NCBI RefSeq assembly: GCF_028368935.1
Contig: NZ_JAQNDK010000005.1
Location: forward strand, 1,366,501 to 1,430,500
Direction: 5' to 3'
DNA length: 64,000 nt
DNA from: Sorangium aterium
GTDB taxonomy: Bacteria > Myxococcota_A > Polyangia > Polyangiales > Polyangiaceae
Shown: positions 1 to 9,543 of the stretch, piece after piece
How positions within the stretch are numbered: the first letter of the stretch is position 1
How the letters are laid out: every line of letters begins with the position of its first letter
The notes under the pieces: generated by a model
The model's input: only the letters and a program-made list of their open reading frames with translations
The model's database searches: none
Told to the model about the DNA's origin: nothing
Made by a program: the position numbers and the translations under genes

Positions 1-2
1 AT

Positions 3-1238
3 CGGCTCGAGATGACGCTGCAGGGGGGGTATGCCCCTGCGCGGGCGCTGCCGAACGACCTGAGCGCCGCGCTGTGGAAGGGCGCGGAGGACATCCGTCC
101 CTACCCGCACGGCGCGATCGCGAGCTGCGACGGCAAGACCGTCCTCATTGAGGGGTCGTTCATGAACCCGGCGCGACTGACGTTCTCCGTGCTGGAGGCC
201 GCCGGCGGGGGGCGATCGAGCTTCATCGTCCTTGCGGGCGACGGCGCGTTCGACGCGGAGGCCGCCGCAGCGCGGGTGGGCGCCCCGATGGGCCAGCTCG
301 GAGACGTGGCGATCTCGCGGAACCTGACCGGGCGCGCGTCCGCCGGTCCGACCGCCCTCGTCGGCTCCACGAACGGCTTTCTCTATGCGGTCGACGCGTG
401 CTCCGGGCGCCTCGTGTGGTCTTATGCTTTCGGCAGCCCCGTCGGCTCACCGAGCCTCGCAGACACCGACGGTGACGGCCACGACGACATCCTCGTGAGC
501 GTGGCAGATGGCTACCTCTACGACATGCGCCACGAGATCCTGCCGGCGCCCGAGCTCGTCTGGGATGTCGATCCGAGCAGGGGCGATCAGGGCGAGGACA
601 TCGACGAGATCGAGACCAGAGACACGCTCCACATGAGATGGTCGAAGGTCGATGGCGCGGCGTCGTATCAGGTGACGGTCGTGGGTGGGCAAGGCGATTA
701 CGTGAGCTCGCCTGCGTGGCAGGACGTCGGCGACGTCGCCGAGGCCTCGATCGGCGGGCTGCCGCTCCTCGACGGGGCGAAGTACTACGTCGGCGTGCGC
801 GCGGTCTCTGCCGCCGGGCTCTCGCCGGACCGGGGGTCGGACGGCGTGATCGTGAGGGTGCCGCAGGGCCAGGGGGGAGGCGGCGGAGCCGGAGGCGCTG
901 ACGGCGGTGGCGGGGCAGGGGGCGCCGGCGGCGGTGGCGGGGCAGGGGGCGCCGGCGGCGATGGCGGGGCAGGGGGCGCCGGCGGCGCAGGTCCCGGCGG
1001 AGCCGGCACGGCTGGATGGGACGACACGCTGCTCTACGGCCGTGGCTGCGTCTGCACCGAGGTGCCAGGGCAGCGCCCGGCCTCGATGGCGGCCGGCCTC
1101 GGCGGTGCCGCCTTGGCGCTCGTTGCCCTCGTCCGGGCCCGCGGGGCGGCGAGCGCGCCGCCGAGCCGCCGGACGACGCGCCGCCGGACCAAGGCACCTC
1201 GCGGGCGCTGGCCGCACGACGCTCGGCCGGCGCGTTAG
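3..1238 (+). CDS. MYXO-CTERM-type surface protein with FG-GAP-like and fibronectin III-like regions (5' partial)
   Basis: The frame is open to the left edge, so the true start lies outside the window. An FG-GAP/VCBS-like calcium motif (DTDGDGHDD, around base 470) sits beside a PQQ/propeller-like stretch. A fibronectin type III-like module follows at about bases 620-860. A glycine-alanine spacer built from a 27-base repeat comes next. The C-terminus has a GCVC motif, a hydrophobic segment and an arginine-rich tail, which is the layout of the MYXO-CTERM sorting signal. Inference: an exported protein anchored at the cell surface. The function of the missing N-terminal part cannot be read. The gene ends convergently with the flippase gene, overlapping it by 4 bases. 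Confidence 0.75.
   Translation, partial: RLEMTLQGGYAPARALPNDLSAALWKGAEDIRPYPHGAIASCDGKTVLIEGSFMNPARLTFSVLEAAGGGRSSFIVLAGDGAFDAEAAAARVGAPMGQLGDVAISRNLTGRASAGPTALVGSTNGFLYAVDACSGRLVWSYAFGSPVGSPSLADTDGDGHDDILVSVADGYLYDMRHEILPAPELVWDVDPSRGDQGEDIDEIETRDTLHMRWSKVDGAASYQVTVVGGQGDYVSSPAWQDVGDVAEASIGGLPLLDGAKYYVGVRAVSAAGLSPDRGSDGVIVRVPQGQGGGGGAGGADGGGGAGGAGGGGGAGGAGGDGGAGGAGGAGPGGAGTAGWDDTLLYGRGCVCTEVPGQRPASMAAGLGGAALALVALVRARGAASAPPSRRTTRRRTKAPRGRWPHDARPAR
905..986 (+). repeat. 27-bp tandem repeat, about 3 copies, coding for a Gly/Ala spacer
   Basis: The 15-base core ggggcagggggcgcc recurs at 912, 939 and 966, a strict 27-base period, or nine codons. It encodes the flexible linker just before the MYXO-CTERM tail. 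Copy number could vary between strains. Confidence 0.85.
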
Positions 1239-2497
1239 AAGCTCACGCCTCCACCGAGCGCCAGCGTGAGCGCGAAGGCTGCTGTCAGCAGGAGTATCGC
1301 GGCGAGCGTGTACCGTCGCACCGGCGCATCGATCACGAAGGCGAGGCGCGCCACGCCGACCAGCACCGAGGGGCCGAACACACCGAAATGGCGGACCAGG
1401 AGCGTCGGCGCCAGCAGGAGCCATCCGGCCACACATGCGCTGCTCAGCAAGCTGCCTGCCGCGAGCATGCGGCGCGAACCCGGGCCAGAGAAGTAGATGC
1501 ACATGGCGTCCGTGATGAGCGGAGCCATCCCCGAGACCAGCATCGTCATCGTCATGGCGTCGCGCGCGGCGCCCGAGTACGGCAGCGCGGGGAGCCGGAC
1601 CGTGAAGATCACGTAGATGGTCGCGCCGACGATCGAGAGCAGGGCGGCCGGCGGCAGCCAGGCGCGCAGGGCGCGTGCCTGCCAGGCCGCCTCGTCTCCC
1701 GACCTGCTCGCGCCTGCGATGGCGCGCGCGGCGAACGCCTGCGAAGCCTGGGAGAGCACCACGGCGAACGACCAGTAGAGCACCTGCTGCCCGACGCGAT
1801 GGTCGCCGATGAGCTTCAGGTTGGCGCTGAGCGAGATCGGGTAAACGAGGACCGTCGAGAAGTTCGCAATGGAGTACGGAAATGCGCGCCGGACGACGAG
1901 CACCGCGTAACGTGCGGCGCGCCGGAGCCGGGTCGGGCGCAGGAGGAGCAGCGCTGGCGAGGCGCCGGCGATCCCGATCGCGACGGCGACGGCATCGGGG
2001 CGCCCCGCCAGCGCGGCCAGCATGGAAGCGCCGGGGGAGAAGACGAGGAGCACCGCGAGCGCGTGCAAATACCGCCCCCGGAGCTGCCAGATCGGCCAGA
2101 TGCTCGGCGAGGCGGCGGCGAGCAGCGAGCACGCGCTGAAGACCGCGGTGACCACCCCCGCCGTCCCGCCCAGCCCCGAGGTCAGCTCGTGGGTGAGCGT
2201 GCAGCTGAAGGCGAACGCGGCGATGAGGGCGATGGCGCCGCCCACGAGCGCGCGGCCGCCCCTGGTCGCGAAGGCGCGCGCCCGGCGCGCCAGGATCGGC
2301 GCGAGGCCAGCGGAGACCAGCGCGACGACGACCATCCCTCGCGACGTGTAGTTGGCGAGCGCGGCGAGCGCCGCGGGCGTGGCTGACAGCGCGAGCACCC
2401 ACTGGGCGGCGAGCGAGGCGGCGCGGGGCAGGATGACGGCGAAAGCGACCCCGGCGCCGCCGTGCATTCCAGCGCGCAGCAACGACGACAGCTTCAC
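1235..2497 (-). CDS. Wzx/MATE-like polysaccharide flippase (polytopic membrane protein)
   Basis: A 420-residue protein made almost entirely of hydrophobic segments of about 20 residues separated by short basic loops. It has no soluble domain. This matches oligosaccharide flippases of the Wzx/MurJ/MATE class, which move lipid-linked glycan units across the inner membrane. No diagnostic short motif is visible, so the family call rests on topology, length and context. The next gene upstream on the same strand is an O-antigen-ligase/polymerase-like protein, the usual partner of a Wzx. The start is a GTG at 2497, 58 bases from the end of that gene. No clear ribosome site is visible. Confidence 0.6.
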   Translation of the reverse strand: MKLSSLLRAGMHGGAGVAFAVILPRAASLAAQWVLALSATPAALAALANYTSRGMVVVALVSAGLAPILARRARAFATRGGRALVGGAIALIAAFAFSCTLTHELTSGLGGTAGVVTAVFSACSLLAAASPSIWPIWQLRGRYLHALAVLLVFSPGASMLAALAGRPDAVAVAIGIAGASPALLLLRPTRLRRAARYAVLVVRRAFPYSIANFSTVLVYPISLSANLKLIGDHRVGQQVLYWSFAVVLSQASQAFAARAIAGASRSGDEAAWQARALRAWLPPAALLSIVGATIYVIFTVRLPALPYSGAARDAMTMTMLVSGMAPLITDAMCIYFSGPGSRRMLAAGSLLSSACVAGWLLLAPTLLVRHFGVFGPSVLVGVARLAFVIDAPVRRYTLAAILLLTAAFALTLALGGGVSF

Positions 2498-2555
2498 AGG
2501 GCGATTCGCGGGAGATTGAGGAAGGCGAGCATGGCCACGATCGCGCGCAATCTAC

Positions 2556-5234
2556 CTACGGGCTGAGCGACGGCGCCAGCGCCTTCGCCTTCTCCTCGAG
2601 GATCCGCTTGCGCAGCGCGGGGTCCTGGCCCCCGCGCCGCTGCAGCAGGCGCTCCAGCGCCTTCGACGCCTCGATGTGCGCGCCCGCGCGGCCGGCGGCG
2701 TCGGCCAGCTTGAGGAGGCGCTCCTCCGTCGGCTCGTCCTGCGCTGCCCGCGCGTAGTGGGTCACGGCCGACGGATAGTCCCCCCGCGCCGCGAGCAGAT
2801 CGCCGGCCCAGGTCGACGTCGCCGCGCACGCCGCGAGCGAGGTGCAGGACGCGGAGAGCAGCTCGCGGAGCGCGGGGAGGAGCCTCTCGGACGAGGCCAT
2901 CTGCGCCGCCGCGACGACCCGCAGGCGAAGACAGCCGGCCCGGTTGTCCAGCCGCTCGCAGCTCCCCGCGAGCAGCTGCTCCGCCTCCGCGCTCTTCTTG
3001 CCCAGGAGGAGGAGCCGCGCCCTCAGCTGGACCGCGAAGAACGAGCGGTCGTCGAGCCCCTGCACCGCCGCAGCGTGCGCCTCGATCTCCCGCTCGCAGG
3101 CGGCCCTCCGCCCGTCGTCACCGCCGCAGCGGGCGGAGCCCGGGGCCTCCAGCATCGCGAGCAACGCATCGCCGGCGGCCCAGTGCGCGCCGATCCGCGC
3201 GCGGTCGCGCTCGATCGCCTCCTCCGCGCAGCGCAGGCGCAGGTCGACCTCGTCCCGGCGGTCGCCCGTGGTGGCCATGCGCTCGAGCACCGCGACCCCG
3301 GCCTTGCCTTCCGGCACGGCCCGCAGCAGCTCCTCCCACGTGTGGGTCCACTGCCGGGCGAGCCCTGCGGCCGTGTCGGTCACGCCGGGGTCGTCCTCCA
3401 CGGCGAGCCGCAGGCTCAGGAGCGCTTGCTCCTTGGCGCCGCGCGACGCGAGCACCTCCGCGAGCAGGAGGTGAGCGCGCCCGTGGCGGCGTGAGCGCTC
3501 GAGCGTGCGCTGGAGCCATGGGATGGGGCTCTCGCCGCCGCCGCGCAGCGCGGCGACCGCGCCGAGCAACGGGAAGTACGGCTCCGCGGGGTGGCGGAGG
3601 ATCGCCGCGCGGAGCTCCTCGCGGAAGCGTGGCCAGCCGGCGCCGCTCGCCGCGCCGGCGTCGCTCTGCGCGCGCAGCGATCGGCGGTCGTGGTCGACGT
3701 CGCGCCAGCCGAAGCGCACCATCAGGGAGACGAGCACGAGCGCGGAGAGCGCGGCGCAACCCGCCGCCAGCCACGGCCGCCACCGCTCCGGGCCGGGCTC
3801 GCCTGCAGGAGCCTCCTGCCGCGGCCGCTCGCCGTGGGCCTCACCCCAGAGCGAGCCCAGGGTCGCCGCGAGCGCGATGCTGACGCCTGGCACCTCGAGC
3901 CCGAGATCGAACAGGTTCTGGAGGAGGAGCACCGCGCAGCCGACCCAGGCGCCCAGCGCCGCCGTGCTGGCGCGCAGGGCGATCTTCCCCGGGCGAAACG
4001 CGACGCCGAGCGCGACGAGCGAGGCCGCCGCGACCGGAGCGCCCCACTCGGCCGCCCACTGGATCACGACGTTCTCGGCGTGCGTGAACACGATGTTCCC
4101 CGGCGACTGTCGGTACGCGGGGAACACCGTCTCGAATGCGCCGCGCCCGATGCCGAGGAGCCAGTGATCCGCGAGCAGCGGGAGCGTCGAGCGAAAGAGC
4201 GACAGCTTGTCGAGGTTGTCGTCCGCCATCTCCGAGAGCGTGCGGTTCGTCGTGGCGAGCGCGGCCAGCAGCGCGCCGCCGCCGATGGCCACGCTCAGCA
4301 GCCAGGCCGCCGCGCCCCGGCCGCGGGCGGCGGCGCGGTGCCTGCCGCGCCGCCGCCGCGAGAGCAACGCGAAGAGGGCGAGGCCGAGCGGCAGCGCCAG
4401 CAGCCCTCCGCGAGACGACGCGATGATGCCGACACCGACGATCGTGGTGAGCCCGACGCCAATGACCCAGGCCGGCAGGTGGGGCCTGCTCGTGAGCAGC
4501 AGCCCGACCCCCGAGAGGATGCCGAGGTTCAGGTAACCGGCGAGGTTGTTCGGGTTGAGCAGCGGTCCGACGTGCCATGACGCCACCGAGAACCGCGGTT
4601 GATACAGGCCGAAGACGGTCGTCGCGCCGAGCAGCCCGTGGGCGATCGTCGTGAGCGCGGCGAGGAACGCGCTGCCGAAGACCAGGGTGATCCCGAGCTT
4701 CGCGCCGCGCCGCGCGCCGACGAACGCGGCCGTGATGAAGACACCGGTATAGGTCAACCATTTCACGGCCTCGACCAGCGTGGCCCCGGGGTCGAGCGAG
4801 ACGCTGGCGTACCGCGGCGCCGCCTCGCCGAGCGGCATCAGGGAGCGCGACCAGATGTCGGCGCTCGCCGGCGAGAGCCGATCGAGCCACGCGAGCGGCA
4901 TCGGCACGGCCTGCAGCAGGGTATACGCGGTCAAGCCGAGCAGCGTGAGCGCCGGCAGCGTCTTCACGTGAGACGCCTCGCCCCCGAGCGCGCTGGCGCG
5001 GAGCGAGAGCGCGGCGGCGATCGCCACGACCGCGGACACCAGGGCCAGCGTCGGCGTATGGACAGCGCCGATGGAGAGCACGGACCCGGCGACGGTGGCC
5101 CCGAGCAGCCACGGGATCACGCGCTCGGCGACCGGCGGTGCGGCGCCTCCTGGGCGGCCCCGCGCCGCGGCGCCCATCGAGCGCCGGAGCTCGGCGGGCG
5201 ACCTCAGCTTCGGGCGTGTGGAGTCCGTCGTCAC
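2556..5234 (-). CDS. O-antigen ligase / Wzy-like membrane protein with C-terminal TPR region
   Basis: An 892-residue protein. The N-terminal half (about residues 35-470) holds around a dozen membrane segments. A loop with NPNNLAGYL and the segment SSRGG are typical of the O-antigen ligase family (PF04932: WaaL, Wzy, TPR-associated polymerases). The C-terminal half (about 520-880) is alanine/leucine-rich helical sequence with TPR-like spacing. Family role: ligation or polymerisation of lipid-linked polysaccharide at the periplasmic face. It starts with GTG at 5234, eight bases downstream of TACCCT, a candidate -10 box that would give a near-leaderless mRNA. It lies upstream of a flippase gene, so both probably serve the same exopolysaccharide. 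Confidence 0.75.
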   Translation of the reverse strand: MTTDSTRPKLRSPAELRRSMGAAARGRPGGAAPPVAERVIPWLLGATVAGSVLSIGAVHTPTLALVSAVVAIAAALSLRASALGGEASHVKTLPALTLLGLTAYTLLQAVPMPLAWLDRLSPASADIWSRSLMPLGEAAPRYASVSLDPGATLVEAVKWLTYTGVFITAAFVGARRGAKLGITLVFGSAFLAALTTIAHGLLGATTVFGLYQPRFSVASWHVGPLLNPNNLAGYLNLGILSGVGLLLTSRPHLPAWVIGVGLTTIVGVGIIASSRGGLLALPLGLALFALLSRRRRGRHRAAARGRGAAAWLLSVAIGGGALLAALATTNRTLSEMADDNLDKLSLFRSTLPLLADHWLLGIGRGAFETVFPAYRQSPGNIVFTHAENVVIQWAAEWGAPVAAASLVALGVAFRPGKIALRASTAALGAWVGCAVLLLQNLFDLGLEVPGVSIALAATLGSLWGEAHGERPRQEAPAGEPGPERWRPWLAAGCAALSALVLVSLMVRFGWRDVDHDRRSLRAQSDAGAASGAGWPRFREELRAAILRHPAEPYFPLLGAVAALRGGGESPIPWLQRTLERSRRHGRAHLLLAEVLASRGAKEQALLSLRLAVEDDPGVTDTAAGLARQWTHTWEELLRAVPEGKAGVAVLERMATTGDRRDEVDLRLRCAEEAIERDRARIGAHWAAGDALLAMLEAPGSARCGGDDGRRAACEREIEAHAAAVQGLDDRSFFAVQLRARLLLLGKKSAEAEQLLAGSCERLDNRAGCLRLRVVAAAQMASSERLLPALRELLSASCTSLAACAATSTWAGDLLAARGDYPSAVTHYARAAQDEPTEERLLKLADAAGRAGAHIEASKALERLLQRRGGQDPALRKRILEEKAKALAPSLSP

Positions 5235-5242
5235 GGCCGGAC

Positions 5243-5248
5243 AGGGTA
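5243..5248 (-). promoter_or_regulatory. candidate -10 box TACCCT, near-leaderless promoter
   Basis: TACCCT on the minus strand ends 8 bases before the GTG at 5234. It fits the TANNNT-N6-8-start pattern seen at several genes in this window. Confidence 0.45.
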
Positions 5249-5543
5249 GTCGATCTGCGCCGCAGAGGGACGGGATCGCTCAGGGTACCATCGAGTCGAC
5301 CGAGTCGACCTGCGCACTCCCGGGATTGACCGAGAGAGTGTGAGATGACGAGCATCCATCCAGGAGCGCTGTCGCGCCCCGCCGCGCATCAACGGGCCTT
5401 CTTTCGCGTTCACCGCCGTGCGGTCGATCCCGAAGCGGTCGCTCGAGGCGCTCCTCTCGCGCGCGCCCAACCACGCCTCTGGCGAGCAGCTCGCCGTCAC
5501 GACCCGCTCCGAGGATGGCGCTCGCGCAGCCTCGCCGCTGGTG

Positions 5544-5549
5544 TAGAGT
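5544..5549 (+). promoter_or_regulatory. candidate -10 box TAGAGT, leaderless promoter
   Basis: TAGAGT ends exactly 7 bases before the GTG at 5557, which places the expected transcription start at or next to the start codon. No Shine-Dalgarno is visible. Confidence 0.5.
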
Positions 5550-5556
5550 GCGCCGC

Positions 5557-6192
5557 GTGCTCACGCTCCCGGCACATCCTCTGCTCGAAGTCGCCGCCTT
5601 CGTCACGACGTTCCCCGCGCCGCTCGGCGAGCTGCAGGGGAGCGACGCGCTCCGCGGCCTCCTGTCCGACAAGGCCTCGGCCCTGTTCCGCTCGGACGAC
5701 GCCGTGCGGTCGGCGGTCCGCGATCTGCTCCGGCACGGCGGCTACAAGCCGACCGGAAGGGGCAAGCCGGCCTCCGAGTACCTCATCCGCGCCGCCGAGG
5801 GGGGATCGCTCGCGGCCATCAACGCGGCCGTGGACGCGTGCAACGCCGTGTCGCTGCACACCGGCCTGCCCATCAGCGTGATCGATCTCGACCGCGCCCG
5901 CCCGCCGCTCCGCATCGAGGTCGCGCCGGCCGGCTCCCGCTACGTGTTCAACGCCTCGGGGCAGGAGATCGACCTCGAGGGGCTCCTCTGCGTCTTCGAC
6001 GCGGAAGGCCCGTGCGCGAACGCGGTGAAGGACGCGCAGCGGACGAAGACGCACGCGGGGACGACCCGCACGCTCTCGGTCCTCTGGGGCAGCCGCGCGC
6101 TGCCGGGCCGCGCGGCGGGGGCGGCCGCCTGGTACAAGGAGCTGCTCGCCGGCGTCGGCGCGGCGACCTCGGACGCGCCGCTCGTGGCCTGA
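5557..6192 (+). CDS. B3/B4 tRNA-binding-domain protein
   Basis: A 211-residue protein resembling the stand-alone B3/B4 domain proteins. That domain is also found inside the phenylalanyl-tRNA synthetase beta subunit, where it helps discriminate or edit amino acids. The matching features are an N-terminal HPLLEVAAFVTTFP stretch, a central ASEYLIRAA segment, the phrase INAAVDACNAVSLHTGLPISVIDLD, and a late segment with AKDAQRTKT-like residues (here VKDAQRTKT). Stand-alone members are suspected to edit or deacylate aminoacyl-tRNA, but most are uncharacterised. I chose the GTG at 5557 over the ATG at 5515 because a TAGAGT box lies 7 bases upstream and the extra 14 residues look non-coding. The upstream 300 bases (5249-5543) contain nothing else I can identify. 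Confidence 0.7.
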   Translation: MLTLPAHPLLEVAAFVTTFPAPLGELQGSDALRGLLSDKASALFRSDDAVRSAVRDLLRHGGYKPTGRGKPASEYLIRAAEGGSLAAINAAVDACNAVSLHTGLPISVIDLDRARPPLRIEVAPAGSRYVFNASGQEIDLEGLLCVFDAEGPCANAVKDAQRTKTHAGTTRTLSVLWGSRALPGRAAGAAAWYKELLAGVGAATSDAPLVA

Positions 6193-6268
6193 TCTCCCCG
6201 GCGCGCGGGCGCGCTGGCCGGCGCCTCCCACGCACGCCGGTGTGCGCGCCGCCGCTGCTGCGCGCGCC

Positions 6269-7570
6269 CTACGGCTTCGCCGCAGGGGCGTCAGGGAGCG
6301 TGATCACGTTCTCGTCCTTGTCGGTGAGCCACCGCCAGTTGTCGACGAGCCCTGTCGAATCGAGCTGATGGTCTCCGGCGTCGTACGCCCCCCATCGGAT
6401 CTTGATCTCCGTGTTCGGCTCCACGGGCGCCGAGGTGACCAGCCAGCTCGTCCCAGCGCGGCTCTCGAACCCCGTCCCGAGCAGCTCCCGGGTCCCGCGG
6501 GTGCATGCGTAGACCCTGCCGTCGAGATCGCAGGGCGGGCCGCCCGCGCAGCCGCAGACGTCGATGAAGGTGCTGTTGACGCTCATCGCGTTCCTCTCGC
6601 TGTCGAACAGGATGTGGCCATCGATGAGGTTGGCCGGCCGCGGCGAGAGGAACGCGACGAAGTAATCGTTGAAATTGTCGCAGACGACTGGCCAGTCGAA
6701 CGTGACGTAATTGACGTTGAACGCGAAGCCGTGGACGTTCGACGGGACCCGGAGGGTGATCTCGACGGCGGTCGGGTCGGACGGCTTCGCTTGCACGAGA
6801 TCTTCACAGTTGCGAGGGACCTTCGGAAAGCCCTGCGGGAAATCACCCTCGTACTTCTTGTCGAAGCCTTCCGGGCTCTCGAACCCCTCGTCGTTCTGCG
6901 TCCGCGCCGTGCCGCTCGAGAGGGCGAGCAGCCGCTTGCCCGCCCTCGGCGGGACGTTGGGCCCGAACGCGGGGAGGACGCCGTGCCCGAGGTGGAAGTT
7001 GGCGAGCAGCTCGGGCTCCTGCGGCGGCGGCGCGCCGTCGACCATGACCCAGGCCGCGGAGACCACGCCCCAGTCGTCGGGCCCGGACGACATCTTGCAC
7101 AGCTCGACCGCCCTCGCGGCGCTGAGCGGATCCAGGTCGTCGAGCGGGATCCCGTCGTCGCACGGCTCGGGCACGTTGTCGGCGATGCCGTCGCAGTCGT
7201 CGTCCACGGGCTCCGGCGAGGCTCCCCCTTCTCCACCGACCGTCGGGAGCTCGAGCGCTCGCGGGTTGACCAGCGCGTTGCAATCGTCGCAGTCCCCGTC
7301 GAGCTCCGTGAAGCCGTCGCCGTCGTCGTCGACATCCGGCGAGCCGCTGCAGCCCGCGCTCCCCGTGCCCACACCCGCGGACGTGGCGACGGTCGACGTG
7401 TCGACCGTCGTTTCGGCTGTCGTGTGCGGTATCCCGCCGGTGCTGGAGGCGCTCGCGGCGCCGCCCTCCCCGACATCGAGGCCGCCTACCGGTCCGATGT
7501 TCCCGGTGCAGGCCGCGCCCACACACCCTGCTGCAGTGATGAGGCTCAAGAAATTCAACCAAGGTTTCAT
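6269..7570 (-). CDS. choice-of-anchor L lipoprotein with MopE-like metal-binding repeats
   Basis: A 433-residue exported protein. The first 22 residues form a lipoprotein signal with a lipobox at VGAAC. An Asp/Cys-rich stretch (DVDDDGDGF, DGDCDDCN, DDDCDGIADN) is the putative metal-binding motif seen in MopE-type proteins and in many myxobacterial lipoproteins. The C-terminal two thirds resembles the choice-of-anchor L domain. Within that part a short cysteine cluster (CGCAGGPPC) interrupts the beta-rich sequence. The ATG at 7570 is chosen over the in-frame ATG at 7591 because GAGGAG lies 6-7 bases before it and the signal peptide then starts with MKPW. It probably sits in the outer membrane. 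Function unknown. Confidence 0.7.
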   Translation of the reverse strand: MKPWLNFLSLITAAGCVGAACTGNIGPVGGLDVGEGGAASASSTGGIPHTTAETTVDTSTVATSAGVGTGSAGCSGSPDVDDDGDGFTELDGDCDDCNALVNPRALELPTVGGEGGASPEPVDDDCDGIADNVPEPCDDGIPLDDLDPLSAARAVELCKMSSGPDDWGVVSAAWVMVDGAPPPQEPELLANFHLGHGVLPAFGPNVPPRAGKRLLALSSGTARTQNDEGFESPEGFDKKYEGDFPQGFPKVPRNCEDLVQAKPSDPTAVEITLRVPSNVHGFAFNVNYVTFDWPVVCDNFNDYFVAFLSPRPANLIDGHILFDSERNAMSVNSTFIDVCGCAGGPPCDLDGRVYACTRGTRELLGTGFESRAGTSWLVTSAPVEPNTEIKIRWGAYDAGDHQLDSTGLVDNWRWLTDKDENVITLPDAPAAKP

Positions 7571-7796
7571 CGGTGCTCCTCGAGGTCGCATGGAACCAGG
7601 GAGGTTCGGTCGATCCGGCGATACGGGAGTCGTCGATGATTTTATCAGCAGAAGCGGCCGCAGCAGTCAGCCCATCCCGGCAAAGGGCGGTGCTTTTTTG
7701 TGAGGTGGGTGCCCACATCGTGGCACCTGCATCCGACCCAGGCGCCATGTTCATGCGCGCTCCGGGAGAGGCGGGCTGCGTCGACAAAACGCAGAA

Positions 7797-7821
7797 CGCC
7801 GGCGCTTCGACAGCGCCGGCG
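7797..7821 (-). terminator. rho-independent-like terminator of metK
   Basis: A perfect 10-base inverted repeat (cgccggcgct / agcgccggcg) with a 5-base loop lies about 70 bases past the metK stop. On the minus strand it is followed by a short T-rich run (TTCTGCGTTTTG). It separates metK from the lipoprotein gene downstream. The rest of 7571-7891 shows no gene. Confidence 0.65.
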
Positions 7822-7891
7822 CTCTCGGCCCCTCCGAGGGGCCGTCACGGTTCGCCCTGCTCACACGCAGCGGGCGGAGCGTTCCGAACGA

Positions 7892-9142
7892 TCAGGCCTG
7901 GGCGCCCACTTCCTTCTTGCCCTTGCGCTTCGGCTCCTTCTTGCTCCCGGAGCCGTTCGTGGCCGCGGGGACCGCGGCGAGCGTCGGGCGCAGCAGGTCC
8001 TCGGCCAGCTTGGCCGCGCGGTCCGTCTTCTCCCAGGTGAACTCGTCGCGCCCGAAGTGGCCGTACGCGGCCGTCTTTCGGTAGATGGGCTTCAGCAGAT
8101 CGAGCTGCTCGATGATCGCCTTCGGCCGCATGTCGAAGTTCTGCATGATGTACTTCTCGAGCACGTCCTCACCTACGCGGCCCGTGCCGAAGGTGTTCAC
8201 GTGGACGCCGACCGGCTGGGCGACGCCGATGGCGTAGGCGATCTGCACCTCGCAGCGCGCCGCGAGCTTGGAGGCGACGACGTTCTTCGCGACGTAACGC
8301 GCGTAGTAGCAGGCGGAGCGGTCGACCTTCGTCGGGTCCTTGCCGCTGAAGGCGCCGCCGCCGTGCCGGCCCATGCCGCCGTAGGTGTCGACGATGATCT
8401 TGCGGCCGGTGAGGCCGGCGTCGCCGAAGGGGCCGCCGACCACGAAGCGGCCGGTGGGGTTCACGTAGATCTTCGTGCTCCGATCCATCAGCTTGGCCGG
8501 GATGCTCTTCTCGATGATCAGGCTCCGCACCGCGTCGACGATCGTCTTGTGCTTGACCTCGGGGCTGTGCTGCGTCGAGACGACGACGGCGCTCACGCGC
8601 ACGGGCGTCTGATCTTCGTACTCGATCGTGACCTGGGTCTTGCCGTCGGGGCGCAGCCAGTCGAGCTTCTTGGATTTGCGGAGATCCGCGAGCTTCCGGG
8701 CGAGGCGATGGGCGTAGCTGATGGGAGAGGGCATCAGCTCCGACGTCTCGTCCGTCGCATAGCCGAACATGAGCCCCTGGTCGCCTGCCCCCTGCTCCTT
8801 GAAGAGGCCCTCGCCCTCGGTGACGCCGCGGGAGATGTCGGGCGACTGCTTCTCGATCGCCGTGAGCACCGCGCACGTCTCGTAGTCGAAGCCCATCGCG
8901 GCGTCGGTGTAGCCGATGTCCTTGATGGTGTTGCGCACGACGACCGGCATGTCGACCCACGCCGAGGTGGTGATCTCGCCGGCCACGACGGCCATCCCCG
9001 TCTTCACCAGGGTCTCGCACGCGACGCGGGCCGTCGGATCCTTCTCGAGGATCCCGTCCAGAATGGCGTCGGAGATCTGGTCGCACACCTTGTCGGGGTG
9101 TCCTTCGGTGACGGACTCGGATGTGAACTGGTAACGGCGCAT
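7892..9142 (-). CDS. metK: S-adenosylmethionine synthetase
   Basis: A 416-residue methionine adenosyltransferase that makes S-adenosylmethionine from methionine and ATP in the cytoplasm. The N-terminus has [22 protein letters not shown], with the catalytic GHPDK loop. The ATP-site signature [12 protein letters not shown] and the P-loop-like [16 protein letters not shown] are also intact. The length is normal apart from a short lysine-rich tail (about 20 residues) after the conserved end. The start at 9142 is fixed by an AAGGAG ribosome site 8 bases upstream and by family alignment. Longer in-frame starts up to 9361 would add only low-quality sequence. The gene appears monocistronic, with its own promoter and terminator. 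Confidence 0.97.
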   Translation of the reverse strand: MRRYQFTSESVTEGHPDKVCDQISDAILDGILEKDPTARVACETLVKTGMAVVAGEITTSAWVDMPVVVRNTIKDIGYTDAAMGFDYETCAVLTAIEKQSPDISRGVTEGEGLFKEQGAGDQGLMFGYATDETSELMPSPISYAHRLARKLADLRKSKKLDWLRPDGKTQVTIEYEDQTPVRVSAVVVSTQHSPEVKHKTIVDAVRSLIIEKSIPAKLMDRSTKIYVNPTGRFVVGGPFGDAGLTGRKIIVDTYGGMGRHGGGAFSGKDPTKVDRSACYYARYVAKNVVASKLAARCEVQIAYAIGVAQPVGVHVNTFGTGRVGEDVLEKYIMQNFDMRPKAIIEQLDLLKPIYRKTAAYGHFGRDEFTWEKTDRAAKLAEDLLRPTLAAVPAATNGSGSKKEPKRKGKKEVGAQA

Positions 9143-9179
9143 GAATCGCTCCTTCGGCGGACTCGAAATCGGACCTCTA

Positions 9180-9208
9180 CGCATAGTTCGAGCGCGGGGC
9201 ACCGTCAA
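9180..9208 (-). promoter_or_regulatory. candidate sigma70-type promoter of metK
   Basis: On the minus strand, TTGACG (9203-9208) is separated by 17 bases from TATGCG (9180-9185). This predicts a leader of about 30 nt before the metK ATG and its Shine-Dalgarno. I saw no SAM-riboswitch-like structure in this short leader. The remaining divergent region up to 9530 holds no gene I can support. Confidence 0.4.
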
Positions 9209-9530
9209 CGCGAGCCGCGGCCTTCCGCGGACAAAAGCGCCGGCCGGACGAGCTGCCTCCGGGCTGTCGGTCATCAGTGTGGACCGCCGTGTGGACGGCG
9301 CTGGCGGCTGTCGCTGTCGAGCCGCACCGACGTCTCGCGGCGGCTGCTGCCTGGGCAGCACTCTGACTCGGCTAGCTTCCTTGCTTCCCGGTGCGTCGCG
9401 CTCCCTGCTCCAGGCGAAGGAGCTGCGCTGCCCGCGGGGAGCTCGCCGGTGGGATCCGCCGTGAGACCGGACGAGCGGGGGGCGTCGGGCCGCCGATCCG
9501 GTGCGCTCCCGGAGGCGCGCCGCCAGAGGC

Positions 9531-9536
9531 TATGAT
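9531..9536 (+). promoter_or_regulatory. candidate -10 box TATGAT, leaderless promoter
   Basis: TATGAT ends 7 bases before the ATG at 9544. If it is the -10 box, the two upstream ATGs at 9532 and 9535 lie inside the promoter and cannot be used. Confidence 0.55.
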
Positions 9537-9543
9537 GCCGCGC

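Noticed and set aside
5557-6192. Treating the B3/B4 protein as a broken pheT fragment
   Set aside because: It has its own promoter-like box, a start and stop at family length, and resembles known stand-alone B3/B4 proteins.
9143-9530. SAM or SAH riboswitch upstream of metK
   Set aside because: The predicted leader is only about 30 nt, and I found no matching paired-element pattern. A covariance-model scan would be decisive.
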